From assembly GCA_019459455.1 (NCBI GenBank), contig JAIBEX010000020.1, forward strand, positions 62,001-126,000: a stretch of DNA of 64,000 nt, written 5' to 3'. The DNA comes from Weeksellaceae bacterium (GTDB lineage Bacteria > Bacteroidota > Bacteroidia > Flavobacteriales > Weeksellaceae). Positions 25,764 to 34,070 of the stretch are shown here, piece by piece. Under the pieces are notes generated by a model. That model did not search any database. It saw only the letters and a program-made list of their open reading frames with translations, and was not told the origin of the DNA. The stretch's first letter is position 1. Each line of letters begins with the position of its first letter. Both the position numbers and the translations under genes were made by a program.

Positions 25764-26554
25764 GATCCGGGGATAAATATAATGTTGTTAATATAGTTTT
25801 TCTTATTTTTCACATCAGCGGAGTTCTGCGCTTTTATTAGATCTTCGCTCAACGGGCACAGACGGAAACTTTGGCGGTCCAGATAGTGTGCGCCATACTT
25901 CCAGCCCTCGATTTCGGTAATCAGTCTCCAAACCGGTTCGTCATGATGCCGCTGCTCAATTTCCACCATCAGAGTCGGGCGGAATTTAAGAATCGTCTGC
26001 TTAGCGCCCTTCACGGTCCTCATTTCGTTACCTTCCACATCGATCTTGATGAAATCTATTCTCTGCAGTTTTTCCCTCTCGCTCCAGTCGTCCAGTTTCA
26101 TCACCTCTACCAACTGCGTTACTGATTTCTCCTCATCTTTTTCAAGATAGCTTGTGTTCAGGGTTCCCCGCGAGGTAATCTCCTGCCCTTTGATGATAGG
26201 TACCTTCAGTCCGGCTGTTTTATTTTCGTCGGAGAGGGCGACAGGAAGGATGTGCATTTTTGGAAAAAGCCGCTTCAGCCGCAGAAAGAGTTTTTTATTG
26301 GGTTCAAAAGCGTAGATATTTTCCCCAGGCAGTGTTTTTTCCAGTTGGTACAGATAAGCTCCGACATTTGCTCCAATTTCCAGCACAACAGCGTTTTTGT
26401 CCAGGTATTCACCGATCCAAAGCAGTTCCGGTTCTACATTCCTGTTACTGACATTTTCCGCAGTCAGGTTGTTCAGTTTCTTGAAGAATCTGGTTTTGTA
26501 AAATGCCGTATTTACAAACTGTAATTGATCAGAAATGAAGTGGTATAAGGACAT
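25760..26554 (-). CDS. FkbM-family SAM-dependent methyltransferase
   Basis: A 264-residue class I methyltransferase of the FkbM family: SAM motif I VVLEIGANVGAYLYQLE, acidic motif II IYAFEPNKKLFLRLK, and the family's IDFIKIDVEGNEMRTVKGA. It probably O-methylates a sugar or glycolipid. The open frame extends to 26665, but the ATG at 26554 (MSLYHFISDQL) is preferred: the longer version would run into the amylase promoter and has an atypical Cys-, Arg-rich N-terminus. Coupled to the flippase gene by a 4-bp overlap. Confidence 0.85.
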   Translation of the reverse strand: MSLYHFISDQLQFVNTAFYKTRFFKKLNNLTAENVSNRNVEPELLWIGEYLDKNAVVLEIGANVGAYLYQLEKTLPGENIYAFEPNKKLFLRLKRLFPKMHILPVALSDENKTAGLKVPIIKGQEITSRGTLNTSYLEKDEEKSVTQLVEVMKLDDWSEREKLQRIDFIKIDVEGNEMRTVKGAKQTILKFRPTLMVEIEQRHHDEPVWRLITEIEGWKYGAHYLDRQSFRLCPLSEDLIKAQNSADVKNKKNYINNIIFIPGS

Positions 26555-26665
26555 TTTGTGGTTATCGCAGGGAGCAAAGATAGAAAAATATGTTAATTTA
26601 ATGTTAAACCTGTCGCAAGCCCGTTGCCTGAAGGTCATTTTAAAAGGTTTGTTTATGAGAATCAT

Positions 26666-26673
26666 TAACTTTG
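26666..26673 (+). promoter_or_regulatory. -7 element of amylase gene
   Basis: TAACTTTG fits TAnnTTTG and lies 18 nt before the ATG at 26692. A TTTG lies 14 nt further upstream (too close for a standard -33 box), so only the -7 element is well supported. Confidence 0.55.
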
Positions 26674-26691
26674 AAAATCAATTATTTTACT

Positions 26692-28335
26692 ATGAAAAAG
26701 ATGTTTTTAGCCGCATGGTTTTTCGCAATACTCTCCTGCGTTCCTCTTCAGCAGGCGGGTAAGCAGCCATTTGTCTGGGAGGGAGCCAATGTGTATTTTT
26801 TGTTAACCGACCGCTTCAGCAACGGGAATCCCAACAATGATGTTAATTTTGGAAGAACTGAAAAAACGGCAGTACTGAGAGGCTTCGAAGGCGGTGATTT
26901 AAGGGGGGTAATCCAAAAAATTGATGAGGGATATTTCTCAGATTTAGGTGTGAATGCTATCTGGATGACGCCGGTTGTGGAGCAGATTCATGGCGCTACA
27001 AACGAAGGAACCGGAAATACCTACGGGTTTCACGGATACTGGACCAAGGACTGGACCGCTTTGGATCCCAATTTCGGCACGCGCGAAGACCTGAAGGAAC
27101 TCGTACAGAAAGCCCATAAAAAAGGAATCAGAATTGTGCTGGATGCCGTAATCAACCATACAGGACCAGTTACGCCCCAAGATTCGGTATTTCCTGCAGA
27201 CTGGGTTCGGACCTCACCACAGTGTACCTACGACAGCTATCGGAACACCACGGCCTGTACATTGGTGGCCAATCTGCCGGATATTTTAACTGAACATAAT
27301 GCACCTGTGCAGCTTCCAAAGATGCTTGTTGTAAAATGGAAAGCCGAAGGTCGCTATGAAGAGGAAATTAAGGAACTGGAGGCGTTTTTTATGAAAACAG
27401 GCTATCCCAGAGCACCCAAATATTATATTATGAAGTGGTTGGCGGATTATATAACCGATTTTGGCATCGATGGCTACAGGATAGATACCGTAAAACATAC
27501 CAACGAAGATGTTTGGAAAGAATTTCAAAAGGTTTCCCAGGAGGCATTCGATGAGTATAAAAGAAAGAATCCAAACCTGGTATTGGATGACAGCAGGTTT
27601 TTCACCGTGGGCGAGGTTTACGGCTATGGAATTTCGCAGAAACAGAATTATGATTTTGGTGACCGGAAAGTAAACTATTTCCAGAACGGTTTTGGCTCGC
27701 TGATCAATTTTGATTTTAAAGGCGATGCGACAAAATCTTATGAAGAAACGTTCAGTAAATATTCCCAAATCCTGAATTCGGAGATGAAAGGATACAGTGT
27801 CATGAATTACACCACCTCTCATGACGACGGTTCACCATTTGATAAAGACCGGAAGAAAACCTATGAAGCTGCTACGAAACTTTTGCTGTCGCCAGGCATT
27901 TCCCAGATCTATTATGGCGATGAGACCGCAAGGTCACTGACGATTCCGGGAGCTGAAGGCGATGCGACCTTACGCAGTAATATGAACTGGATTGATGTTG
28001 TGAACAATGTGGAAACAAAGAAACTTCTGGCCCATTACCAGAAATTGGGAAAATTCCGGGCAGCACATCCGGCAGTAGGAGCGGGCGTCCACCAAAAGAT
28101 AGCATCTTCAGGTCAGTACTGGTTTGTACGCAGCTATAAGGAAGGATCTGCGGAGGATAAAGTGGTGGTCGGTCTTGATTTGCCCAAAGGGGAAAAGAAC
28201 GTTAATGTTGAGGGCATTTTTCCTGCCGGCACGAAACTTCGGGATGCCTATTCAGGAAAAACTGCTCAGGTTTCGGACCGGAATCACGTTAGCGTTAACT
28301 CCGAGTTTACCATTGTTTTGCTCGAAAAAGAGTAA
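26692..28335 (+). CDS. GH13 alpha-amylase-family lipoprotein
   Basis: A 547-residue lipoprotein (lipobox AILSC, Cys16) with a GH13 TIM barrel: region I DAVINH (151-156), region II GYRIDTVKH with nucleophile Asp265, region III VGEVYGYG with acid/base Glu308, and region IV TTSHDDG with Asp378. It should hydrolyse or rearrange alpha-1,4-glucans at the cell surface or in the periplasm. The start is the ATG at 26692; the longer frame from a TTG at 26671 would include the -7 element. No SusC/SusD genes are next to it, so it is not an evident polysaccharide-utilisation locus. Confidence 0.93.
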   Translation: MKKMFLAAWFFAILSCVPLQQAGKQPFVWEGANVYFLLTDRFSNGNPNNDVNFGRTEKTAVLRGFEGGDLRGVIQKIDEGYFSDLGVNAIWMTPVVEQIHGATNEGTGNTYGFHGYWTKDWTALDPNFGTREDLKELVQKAHKKGIRIVLDAVINHTGPVTPQDSVFPADWVRTSPQCTYDSYRNTTACTLVANLPDILTEHNAPVQLPKMLVVKWKAEGRYEEEIKELEAFFMKTGYPRAPKYYIMKWLADYITDFGIDGYRIDTVKHTNEDVWKEFQKVSQEAFDEYKRKNPNLVLDDSRFFTVGEVYGYGISQKQNYDFGDRKVNYFQNGFGSLINFDFKGDATKSYEETFSKYSQILNSEMKGYSVMNYTTSHDDGSPFDKDRKKTYEAATKLLLSPGISQIYYGDETARSLTIPGAEGDATLRSNMNWIDVVNNVETKKLLAHYQKLGKFRAAHPAVGAGVHQKIASSGQYWFVRSYKEGSAEDKVVVGLDLPKGEKNVNVEGIFPAGTKLRDAYSGKTAQVSDRNHVSVNSEFTIVLLEKE

Positions 28336-28421
28336 AAATGTATTTCTGTCGAAGTACGTAAACCGTTTGATTCATCAGCACGATTTTAAACAGACTTCCG
28401 CCAGACCGCAGGTGTTGGGAG

Positions 28422-28452
28422 TTGCTCCCCGCCTTTTAAATCCTTATCTTTG
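28422..28452 (+). promoter_or_regulatory. Bacteroidota-type promoter of ribB
   Basis: -33 TTG (28422-28424), 20-nt spacer, -7 TATCTTTG (28445-28452), then an 18-nt gap to the ATG at 28471. The leader is too short for an FMN riboswitch, and none is seen. Confidence 0.75.
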
Positions 28453-28470
28453 CGCGAAATAAAAAGTAAA

Positions 28471-29595
28471 ATGTCCGATATAAAACTCAATACCATTCCG
28501 GAAGCCATAGAAGACCTGAAAAACGGTAAGGTAATAATTGTTGTTGATGATGAAAACCGTGAAAATGAAGGCGATTTCCTGTCCGCCGCGGAACTCACCA
28601 CGCCGGAAATCATCAATTTTATGACCATTCACGGCAGAGGGCTTATCTGCACCCCGCTTCCGGAAAAAAGGTGTGACGAACTCGGTCTAGATATTATGGT
28701 AAGCCGCAGCAGCGACCCGAAGGAAACGGCATTCACTGTCTCGGTGGACCTTTTGGGCGAAGGAGTTTCAACGGGAATCTCAGCAAGTGACAGGTCCAAA
28801 ACCATCCTTGCCCTTATGGACGAAAAGACCAAACCTGCCGACTTCATGCGTCCGGGACATATTTTCCCGCTGCGGGCAAAGAAGGGTGGAGTTCTGAAAC
28901 GGGCCGGGCATACCGAAGCAGCCATAGACCTTACCAAAATGGCCGGCCTCAAAGAAGGCGGGGTGATTTGTGAAATCATGAATGATGATGGATCCATGGC
29001 AAGGCTTCCGGAACTGATGGAACTTGCAAAAAAACTTGACCTCAAAATTGTATCCATTGAAGATCTTATCCATTATCAGCTGAAGAAGGGCGATTTGATT
29101 GAGCGGATTGAGGAAAGGAAAGTGAAAACCTACTATGGCGATTTTGATTTCTATGCCTTCAAGGAAACCAGTACGGAGCAGCTGCATTTTGCACTGACGA
29201 AAGGAAGCTGGACTGTTAATGAGCCGGTTCTTGTGCGCGTGCAGGCCTCAAATTCCTACTTTGATGTGCTCAGCAGGCTGATCTCAGGTGAAAAACCACT
29301 GCTTGAAAAAGTGACTTCCATGATCAATGAAGAAGGAAAAGGCGCACTGATCTTCATCAACAATGTTTCCAATTCCGAAAATACCCTGCGCAAACTTCAA
29401 CAGTTCATGGATTTCCAGGATGGTGCCGAAAAAAGACCCACCCTGGCTTCCAACTTCCGCGATTACGGAATTGGCACGCAAATCTTAAAAAATCTTGGCA
29501 TCAACAACTTCCGCGTCATAACCCAAAGTCCCGATTTGAAGCCTCTTGTAGGCGGCTATGATGTAGAGGTTTCTGAAATTGTGGAACTAAAATAG
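28471..29595 (+). CDS. ribB: 3,4-dihydroxy-2-butanone 4-phosphate synthase with degenerate GTP cyclohydrolase II half
   Basis: A 374-residue RibBA-shaped protein for riboflavin synthesis. The N-terminal half (about 1-203) is an intact RibB: VVDDENRENEGDF, RPGHIFPLRAKKGGVLKRAGHTEAA, and CEIMNDDGSMAR. The C-terminal half follows the RibA fold but lacks the zinc Cys cluster (normally HSECLTGD...RCDCG); the corresponding stretch reads VQASNSYFDVLSRLISG without cysteines, so GTP cyclohydrolase II activity is not expected. A true ribA must lie elsewhere. Start chosen at ATG 28471, downstream of the promoter. mazG follows after 22 bp. Confidence 0.92.
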   Translation: MSDIKLNTIPEAIEDLKNGKVIIVVDDENRENEGDFLSAAELTTPEIINFMTIHGRGLICTPLPEKRCDELGLDIMVSRSSDPKETAFTVSVDLLGEGVSTGISASDRSKTILALMDEKTKPADFMRPGHIFPLRAKKGGVLKRAGHTEAAIDLTKMAGLKEGGVICEIMNDDGSMARLPELMELAKKLDLKIVSIEDLIHYQLKKGDLIERIEERKVKTYYGDFDFYAFKETSTEQLHFALTKGSWTVNEPVLVRVQASNSYFDVLSRLISGEKPLLEKVTSMINEEGKGALIFINNVSNSENTLRKLQQFMDFQDGAEKRPTLASNFRDYGIGTQILKNLGINNFRVITQSPDLKPLVGGYDVEVSEIVELK

Positions 29596-29617
29596 GCACA
29601 TTTCCTACCACCATACC

Positions 29618-30400
29618 ATGAATTCAAAAGCAGAAAAGCTCGAAGCCTTCTCCAGACTCCTGGATATTATGGACGATTTGCGGGAAAAATGTCCCTGGGA
29701 CAAAAAGCAGACCCTCCAAACACTCCGGCACCTCACTTTGGAGGAGGTGTATGAACTGTCTGATGCTTTGTTGGAGGAAGACCTGCAGGAAATTAAGAAA
29801 GAACTTGGCGATGTATTGCTCCATTTGGTTTTTTATTCGAAAATCGGATCAGAAAAGGGGAGCTTCGACATTGCGGATGTCATTAATTCGCTTAATGAAA
29901 AACTCATCTTCCGCCATCCACACATTTACGGTGATGTGGAGGTTAAAGATGAGGAAGAAGTAAAACAAAACTGGGAGAAACTCAAGCTGAAAGAGGGCAA
30001 CAGCTCGGTTTTATCGGGCGTTTCGAAAGGGTTGCCGAGTATGGTTAAGGCCTACCGAATTCAGGATAAAGTGAAAGGGATCGGTTTTGAGTTTCACGAC
30101 GCAGAAGATGCATGGAAAAAAGTGGATGAGGAACTGGCCGAGTTCCATGCCGAAACTGACTTGGATAAAAAAGAGCAGGAATTGGGTGACCTATTTTTCT
30201 CGCTGATTAACTATGCCCGTATCTCAGGATTGAATCCGGATTCCGCTTTGGAAAGGACCAATATCAAATTTATTTCCCGCTTCCGGAAAATGGAAAGCCT
30301 GGCCATCTCCACAAATCTCAAACTTGAAGATATGAGTCTGGAGCAAATGGATGTACTTTGGGAGGAGGCAAAAACCGTAGAAAATTCAAAAACTGATTAA
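29618..30400 (+). CDS. mazG: Nucleoside triphosphate pyrophosphohydrolase MazG
   Basis: A 260-residue all-alpha NTP pyrophosphatase with two MazG repeats. Seen: CPWDKKQTLQTLRHLTLEEVYEL, metal-binding EIKKELGDVLLHLVFY, and in the second half ELAEFHAETDLDKKEQELGDLFFSL with the same ExxE...ExxD pattern. The length equals that of E. coli MazG. It cleans the nucleotide pool of (d)NTPs and non-canonical forms. Likely in one transcript with ribB. Confidence 0.93.
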   Translation: MNSKAEKLEAFSRLLDIMDDLREKCPWDKKQTLQTLRHLTLEEVYELSDALLEEDLQEIKKELGDVLLHLVFYSKIGSEKGSFDIADVINSLNEKLIFRHPHIYGDVEVKDEEEVKQNWEKLKLKEGNSSVLSGVSKGLPSMVKAYRIQDKVKGIGFEFHDAEDAWKKVDEELAEFHAETDLDKKEQELGDLFFSLINYARISGLNPDSALERTNIKFISRFRKMESLAISTNLKLEDMSLEQMDVLWEEAKTVENSKTD

Positions 30401-30450
30401 GGAATTGAGGAGGACTGCGCCCAACGTCAGCCCTCAACTTTCCGTAAAAA

Positions 30451-30936
30451 TTATTCAAAATACTGGTGATAAGTCACCATTGAATGTTCAAGATCCTCAG
30501 CCAGGCGGTCCGCTTCCGTTTTGTTATCGGTTTTCGCCAGAAGTTCAATTTTTTTCATATGATCCATAAGCCATACATGAAGCACATCGTGTGACTTACC
30601 GGTCATGGTGCAGCTCTTGATCAGTTTTTCGTTGGCTGTACTGAGATTGGAGGCTAATGTTTTAAACTCACTTTTATCCGAATCGTATGCTTCAATGAGT
30701 TTTTCCTGCTCCTGGATGTAGGGCAGCATCTCAGCATTCGTTTTCCACTTTTTGCCGTTGTCCAGTTCCAGACCTACGGTCTCGTTGGCGTGAGTTTCTG
30801 GCGCTGAATGGTCGTCAGTAGCGGTCTTTTCTTTGTAGGCTTTCGATGCTACCTGTTCTGCCACTTTTTCGTTTGATTTTTCACAAGCCGTAAAAGTTGC
30901 TAATGCCATCATCATGGGAATAATTAATTTTTTCAT
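30451..30936 (-). CDS. Small lipoprotein, function unknown
   Basis: A 161-residue protein with a lipoprotein signal (MKKLIIPMMMALATFTACEK, Cys18), a short acidic linker, and a helical domain (LPYIQEQEKLIEAYDSD, HVWLMDHMKKIELLA). No family name recognised. Its ATG overlaps the stop of the upstream four-TM protein by 4 bp (ATGA), and it is the last gene of the exporter operon, so it may be an accessory surface protein of that operon. Confidence 0.75.
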   Translation of the reverse strand: MKKLIIPMMMALATFTACEKSNEKVAEQVASKAYKEKTATDDHSAPETHANETVGLELDNGKKWKTNAEMLPYIQEQEKLIEAYDSDKSEFKTLASNLSTANEKLIKSCTMTGKSHDVLHVWLMDHMKKIELLAKTDNKTEADRLAEDLEHSMVTYHQYFE

Positions 30937-31307
30937 TTCCTGAATATTTTTTTATGGGTTAATAAAAATACTGAAGTTAGGATGATTCTGAATGCCATGG
31001 CACCAACTGTTTTTGTTTCGTATGCTCCACCGGAACTGATGTGAATGCCAAGTGCGATGTAAGCCAGGATTAGGATTATCAGCGCGATAATCAGTGGGTA
31101 TCCGGACTTGCTTTTTCCTGTGACTGCCCGGTAGGCACTCAGGAGATATAAAACAGAGGCCACCAGATTTGCCCATACCACGATGGGTACGTAATTGCCT
31201 TCCATCTCCCTTATTCCGAACCAGTCGAAGATTACGGAACTGCTCATGAACAGGGTTACCAATGCAAAAAGAGAGAGTACGGATAACCAAAGGTTTGCTT
31301 TCATCAT
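30933..31307 (-). CDS. Four-TM membrane protein, function unknown
   Basis: A 124-residue inner-membrane protein with four hydrophobic segments (WLSVLSLFALVTLFMSSSVIF, VVWANLVASVLYLLSAY, YPLIIALIILILAYIALGIH, AFRIILTSVFLLTH). It resembles small uncharacterised membrane proteins of Bacteroidota. It lies 10 bp after the last ABC permease gene and overlaps the lipoprotein gene, so it belongs to the same transcript. Confidence 0.75.
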   Translation of the reverse strand: MMKANLWLSVLSLFALVTLFMSSSVIFDWFGIREMEGNYVPIVVWANLVASVLYLLSAYRAVTGKSKSGYPLIIALIILILAYIALGIHISSGGAYETKTVGAMAFRIILTSVFLLTHKKIFRK

Positions 31308-31317
31308 ATGGTTGAAT

Positions 31318-32442
31318 TTAATTGGTTTTATGGTAGCGGAGAACTGCCCATGAAATGAAAACGATTCCCATCAGTGAGATGACCCCAAAGTGAGGGAGCA
31401 AATCCGTAAAACCACTGTTTTTTAAGATGATTAACCGCATCGCATCCACCCCGTACGTCACAGGATTGGCGTAGGCTATGTATTTTGCCCAGTCTGTCAT
31501 GCTTTCTACCGGAGTGAATAGTCCGCTCATCAGGATGAAGATCATCATAAAGAAAAACACGACAAACATGGCCTGCTGCTGCGTTTCGCTGTAAACCGAA
31601 ACCAGGAGTCCCATTCCCAAAAGCGTAATCAGATACACCGAGACGAAACTGTATAGCAGGAACAGACTTCCCTGCATTTTGATATCGTAAATAAAGATGG
31701 TGACCAGAAGGCCAATTGTAAATGCCACCATAGCCAAAATCCAGAAAGGAATAAGTTTTCCGAGGATGAAATCCCGTTTTTTAATGGGTGAAACGTTAAT
31801 TTGCTCAATCGTTCCAATTTCTTTTTCAGATACAATGTTCATTGCCGTAAGATAACCGCCGATCAGGGTGATGAGAAAGGCGAGGATACCCGGAACAAGC
31901 GCTAAACGGTAATTGTATCCTTCGTTGAACCAGAATTTCGGAACGATTTCAAATGCTGGTTCCTGGATTGCGGTCTCAAGCTCAGGAGACATCCTGATCT
32001 GAATCTGACTGTTAAAATCCTGGAGAATCTGGGCGAGGTAGGTGGCAGAAAGACCTGCCTTGGTACCGTTAATGGCGTTGATGGCAAGGAGAACTTTACC
32101 CCGGTTTTCACGCACGAGGTTTTTTTCAAAGCTGTTCGGAATTTCGATAATCAAGTCCACCTTTTCTTCCTCCACGGCAGCGTACGCTTCCGGATAGTTG
32201 GCTCCGTAATGCTGGATTTTAAAGTAACCCGATGCAGTGATCTTTCGGATCAGTTCGCGGGAATATGTGGATTTATCATGGTCCACCACCGCAATTTTTA
32301 CCTCTTTTATTTCGTAGCTGGCCGCAAGGGGCAACACCACAAGCTGTACCACCGGCATTACGAATATGACGGCCAGGATGGCTTTGGTCCTGAAGATCTG
32401 CAGGAATTCTTTCCTGATTAATATGCCGAGTGTTCTGAACAT
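31318..32442 (-). CDS. ABC-2 type permease (YbhR/YhhJ-like)
   Basis: A 374-residue permease with one N-terminal membrane segment (AILAVIFVMPVVQLVVLPLA), a large periplasmic domain (about 45-180, EVKIAVVDHDKSTYSRELIR) and five more segments with the ABC-2 motif NIVSEKEIGTIEQINVSPI. Paralogous to the next permease; together they form the heterodimeric channel of a drug- or lipid-type exporter in the YbhFSR style. 44 bp separate the two permease genes. Confidence 0.9.
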   Translation of the reverse strand: MFRTLGILIRKEFLQIFRTKAILAVIFVMPVVQLVVLPLAASYEIKEVKIAVVDHDKSTYSRELIRKITASGYFKIQHYGANYPEAYAAVEEEKVDLIIEIPNSFEKNLVRENRGKVLLAINAINGTKAGLSATYLAQILQDFNSQIQIRMSPELETAIQEPAFEIVPKFWFNEGYNYRLALVPGILAFLITLIGGYLTAMNIVSEKEIGTIEQINVSPIKKRDFILGKLIPFWILAMVAFTIGLLVTIFIYDIKMQGSLFLLYSFVSVYLITLLGMGLLVSVYSETQQQAMFVVFFFMMIFILMSGLFTPVESMTDWAKYIAYANPVTYGVDAMRLIILKNSGFTDLLPHFGVISLMGIVFISWAVLRYHKTN

Positions 32443-32486
32443 TTTATTTTAGAGAATTGATAATTTTTAACCTTTCATCTTCAATT

Positions 32487-33587
32487 TCATTCCAGTCTGA
32501 TCTTAAATTTTTTCATCGCCAGTACAAAAAGGACGACCATCATGCCAAGCAATACGAGGACGTGTTTCCAGATGACTTCCAGTCCTACTCCTTTGATCAT
32601 GATGTTTTTCACAATTTCGTAATACCATTTGGAGGGAATTAAATTGGCTACGGCCTGCAGCGGGATGGGCATATTTTCAATGGGAAACATAAAACCGCTC
32701 AGCATCACCGTGGGAAGCATGGTGCCAATGAGCGAAATCAGCATGGCACTCTGCTGTGTATCTGTTAAAATTGAGATTAAAATTCCCAGCAGCAGATTGG
32801 TGATGATGAAAATAATACTCACCGAGAACAGCAGCATCAGATTCCCTTTAATAGGAAGATCCAGTAAAGTCACGCTCAGCAGGATGATGGATATGAGTAT
32901 AAGGACCGACAGAATAAAATACGGAATTGCTTTCGCCAGAATGATGATCCAGGGTTTCATTGGTGAAACGAGCAGCACCTCCATGGTTCCGGTTTCTTTT
33001 TCCCGAACGATGGCAATGGCAGTCATCAGGACGCATAGAATGAGCAGGATTAGCGCCATTACACCCGGAACAAAATTGGGTGCGCCTTTCAGTTGCGGAT
33101 TGTACAGCATTCGGATTTCCGGCTGCACACCGGCAAGAACGGGGCTGGCTTTTTGTCCGTAAAAGTCCAGGAGAATATTGGACATGAAATTATTGATCTG
33201 ATTGGCCAGGTTGATGTCGGTTCCGTCGGTAATCAGCTGGAGTTGCGCCTTTTTTCCGGCCGACAGGTTTTCTGAAAAGCGGGCTGGTATGACCACGATC
33301 ATCCTGATTTTTCCGGCTTGGAAGGCATCTTCCGCTTCGTGGATGGCTGTTAGATTTTTGTCAACGTCAAAATACGGATTGGCATGGATTTTCGAAATAA
33401 GTTCAATTGAATTGGGGGATTTGTCCTGATCCAGAACTCCGATTCCGGTATTCTTAACTTCCGTACTCAGGGCAAAACCGAAGAGCAGAACCTGCACCAC
33501 CGGCATTCCGAAAAGGATAAGCAAAGTCCTTCTGTCACGCAGCACATGATAAAATTCTTTCCGTACAAAGGTGATGAGCTGTTTCAT
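32487..33587 (-). CDS. ABC-2 type permease (YbhS-like)
   Basis: A 366-residue permease of the same family: N-terminal segment LLILFGMPVVQVLLFGFAL, periplasmic domain starting NTGIGVLDQDKSPNSIELI, then five segments including AIVREKETGTMEVLLVSPM. It pairs with the downstream permease. Upstream it is separated from the ATPase genes by the inserted four-helix-bundle gene. Confidence 0.9.
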   Translation of the reverse strand: MKQLITFVRKEFYHVLRDRRTLLILFGMPVVQVLLFGFALSTEVKNTGIGVLDQDKSPNSIELISKIHANPYFDVDKNLTAIHEAEDAFQAGKIRMIVVIPARFSENLSAGKKAQLQLITDGTDINLANQINNFMSNILLDFYGQKASPVLAGVQPEIRMLYNPQLKGAPNFVPGVMALILLILCVLMTAIAIVREKETGTMEVLLVSPMKPWIIILAKAIPYFILSVLILISIILLSVTLLDLPIKGNLMLLFSVSIIFIITNLLLGILISILTDTQQSAMLISLIGTMLPTVMLSGFMFPIENMPIPLQAVANLIPSKWYYEIVKNIMIKGVGLEVIWKHVLVLLGMMVVLFVLAMKKFKIRLE

Positions 33588-33591
33588 TTTT

Positions 33592-34070
33592 TAGTGGAGG
33601 GTGGACGGTTGATAATTGACAGGTGATGGTTTGGGGCGGGTAGTGGCAGCTATTTTCGGCCGAGGTTCTCTTTGGTGGTCTTAACGATTTTGATGAGCAT
33701 TTTCAAAACTTCGGTACAGTCGGAATTTATTGAATTATACTCCGTCTCATTCATATATCCTCCTCTGTAGAGCAGCAGCAGCCAGTAATCGGTTTCATTT
33801 GCTTCTTTTAAGGCGATGTTCATTTTATTAAGAAAATCTGCTTTTGACTGCGCGTGTTCCGCCTCACGGATTAATGCTCCTACCGCTGTACCACTGCGCA
33901 GCAGTTGTTTGGAAAGGATGTATTCATGCTTTTCACCTGTCAGCAATTTGTACAGATTAATCAGCCTTATTGAGAAAACAATTGATTTCTCCGCCACCGT
34001 TTTATTGTCCATGATTACTATTTTTTAATTACCTTTTCATTCTCAACTTTCAACCCTCCACTCTCCATTA
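33592..34070. mobile_element. IVS-like insertion: four-helix-bundle gene with flanking inverted repeats
   Basis: The gene at 33650-34012 is bracketed by GGAGGGTGGACGGTTGA (33596-33612) and TCAACCCTCCACTCTCC (34050-34066), which are inverted repeats matching at 15 of 17 positions, with weaker pairing for a few more bases outwards. This interrupts an otherwise tight exporter operon. Inference: a mobile or relic element related to 23S rRNA intervening sequences. Confidence 0.45.
33650..34012 (-). CDS. Four-helix-bundle protein (23S rRNA IVS-type family)
   Basis: A 120-residue helical protein of the family first found in 23S rRNA intervening sequences (TIGR02436-like; also related to bAvd of diversity-generating retroelements). 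Typical features: KSIVFSIRLINLYK, LSKQLLRSGTAVGALIREAEHAQSKADFLNKMNIALKEANETDYWL. No catalytic residues. Here it sits not in rRNA but between ABC transporter genes on the same strand. Its function is unknown; the neighbouring genes do not suggest a role in export. Confidence 0.88.
   Translation of the reverse strand: MDNKTVAEKSIVFSIRLINLYKLLTGEKHEYILSKQLLRSGTAVGALIREAEHAQSKADFLNKMNIALKEANETDYWLLLLYRGGYMNETEYNSINSDCTEVLKMLIKIVKTTKENLGRK

Noticed and set aside
28424-28471. FMN riboswitch before ribB
   Set aside because: The distance between promoter and ATG is too short to hold the aptamer, and no conserved RFN boxes are visible.
33650-34012. Evidence for a 23S rRNA gene
   Set aside because: The four-helix-bundle family is linked with rRNA intervening sequences, but flanking DNA is ABC transporter genes and has no rRNA sequence.
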